Of a stretch of DNA of 32,000 bases, positions 31,404-32,000 are shown one piece after another. Origin of the DNA: Candidatus Omnitrophota bacterium (lineage in GTDB: Bacteria; Omnitrophota; Gorgyraeia; Zapsychrales; Zapsychraceae); NCBI GenBank assembly GCA_023247445.1, contig JAHFGL010000028.1:1-32000 (forward strand), given 5' to 3'. Numbering within the stretch: position 1 is the stretch's first letter; every line of letters begins with the position of its first letter. Under the pieces are notes generated by a model that worked only from the letters and a program-made list of their open reading frames with translations, was not told where the DNA came from and did not search any database. Both the position numbers and the translations under genes were made by a program.

Positions 31404-32000
31404 ATGGATATCTACAATTTCGTCAGTTTTCTGGGCATTATCATCCTCATCGCTTTTAGCTATCTTCTTTCGAGCAACCGCAAAGAAATCAACTGGCATG
31501 TTGTCGTTTGGGGCGTTGGATTACAATTCTTATTTGCCTGGTTTTTATTTGTTGTTCCCATAGGGTTAACATTTTTTTCGTTTGTTAATGACGTCGTTAT
31601 TAAAGTTTTGAACTCTGCATCGGCCGGTTCACGATTTTTATTTGGACCACTCGCGCTTTCCCCAGGGATGGTTTCAGAAACGGGAGAACGCTCGTTAGGA
31701 TTTATCTTAGCCTTCCAAGTATTCCCAACGATTATTTTCTTTTCAGCCTTTATTTCTATCCTTTATTTTCTAAATATCATTCCCGTTGTTATCAGATGGT
31801 TTGCTTATTTATTTACGAAACTTATGAAAGTCTCCGGAGCTGAATCCCTTTGTACCGCCACCAATATTTTTGTGGGAGTTGAATCGACGCTTGTGATAAA
31901 ACCATTTTTGAAAGATATGACGCGCTCAGAATTATGTACTGTTTTAACGGCTGGAATGGCCACGGTTTCTTCCAATGTTTTAGTTTTATATGTTTTTAGT
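31404..32000 (+). CDS. CNT/NupC-family nucleoside transporter (5' part, runs off the window)
   Basis: An open frame of 199 codons from ATG 31404 to the window end without a stop. Hydrophobic segments at about 7-22, 32-53, 101-140 and beyond fit a concentrative nucleoside transporter, which imports nucleosides with H+ or Na+. Family motifs are RFLFGPLAL (77-85), FQVFPTIIFFSAFISILY (104-121), GAESLCTATNIFVG (145-158) and LKDMTRSELCTVLTAGMATV (169-188). The substrate loop normally read GQTEAPL is here GVESTL (158-163), one residue shorter with the Glu kept at 160. The C-terminal half, including the second substrate motif, is outside the window. No clear ribosome binding site is present. Confidence 0.9.
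   Translation, partial: MDIYNFVSFLGIIILIAFSYLLSSNRKEINWHVVVWGVGLQFLFAWFLFVVPIGLTFFSFVNDVVIKVLNSASAGSRFLFGPLALSPGMVSETGERSLGFILAFQVFPTIIFFSAFISILYFLNIIPVVIRWFAYLFTKLMKVSGAESLCTATNIFVGVESTLVIKPFLKDMTRSELCTVLTAGMATVSSNVLVLYVFS

Overview
This window is a chromosomal segment of a low-GC, Gram-negative-type bacterium with a complete peptidoglycan assembly pathway. Lineage cannot be proven from sequence alone. The best guess is Candidatus Omnitrophota (OP3, PVC superphylum) or a close relative, because a full dcw cluster sits together with a TIGR04073-like exosortase-associated secreted protein and a long bacterial alpha-2-macroglobulin. MurE carries the DNPR motif of meso-diaminopimelate-adding enzymes, so the cell wall is probably of the mDAP type.

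Region 1 (1-5809) is a tightly packed forward housekeeping run: the 3' end of ligA, a small probable lipoprotein, a XerC/XerD recombinase, a CCA-adding/poly(A) polymerase-type nucleotidyltransferase, rbfA, an NrnA-type DHH phosphoesterase, truB and ribF. Most neighbours overlap by 8-41 nt. The run closes at a clear intrinsic terminator (5780-5809).

Region 2 (5834-22102) is the division and cell-wall (dcw) cluster. It starts with a near-consensus sigma70 promoter followed directly by three GTGG repeats at an exact 10-bp period, which looks like a MraZ operator. The order is mraZ, rsmH, ftsL-like, ftsI, murE, murF, mraY, murD, ftsW, murG, a secreted HEXXH peptidase, murC, ddl, ftsQ, ftsA. Three departures from the textbook order stand out: a predicted secreted zinc peptidase is translationally coupled between murG and murC, murB is absent between murC and ddl, and ftsZ does not follow ftsA. 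Together these genes convert UDP-MurNAc to lipid II (MurC/D/E/F, MraY, MurG, Ddl) and build the septal synthase and divisome (FtsW, FtsI, FtsL, FtsQ, FtsA).

Region 3 (22122-32000) is accessory. It holds a divergent pair of small membrane protein genes (one resembling a membrane-tethered L7/L12 C-terminal domain), a zinc-ribbon membrane protein, a class V PLP enzyme with Asn at the usual Asp position, a 1934-residue alpha-2-macroglobulin with a CVEQ thioester motif, and the TIGR04073-like secreted protein. A 135-bp intergenic cluster of four palindromes follows, then an NADPH-dependent FMN reductase-type flavoprotein and the 5' part of a CNT/NupC nucleoside transporter with an altered substrate-loop motif.

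No rRNA, tRNA, CRISPR, transposase or phage gene was recognised. No gene-free stretch exceeds 300 bp; the longest is 30564-30788. Nearly all genes are on the + strand.
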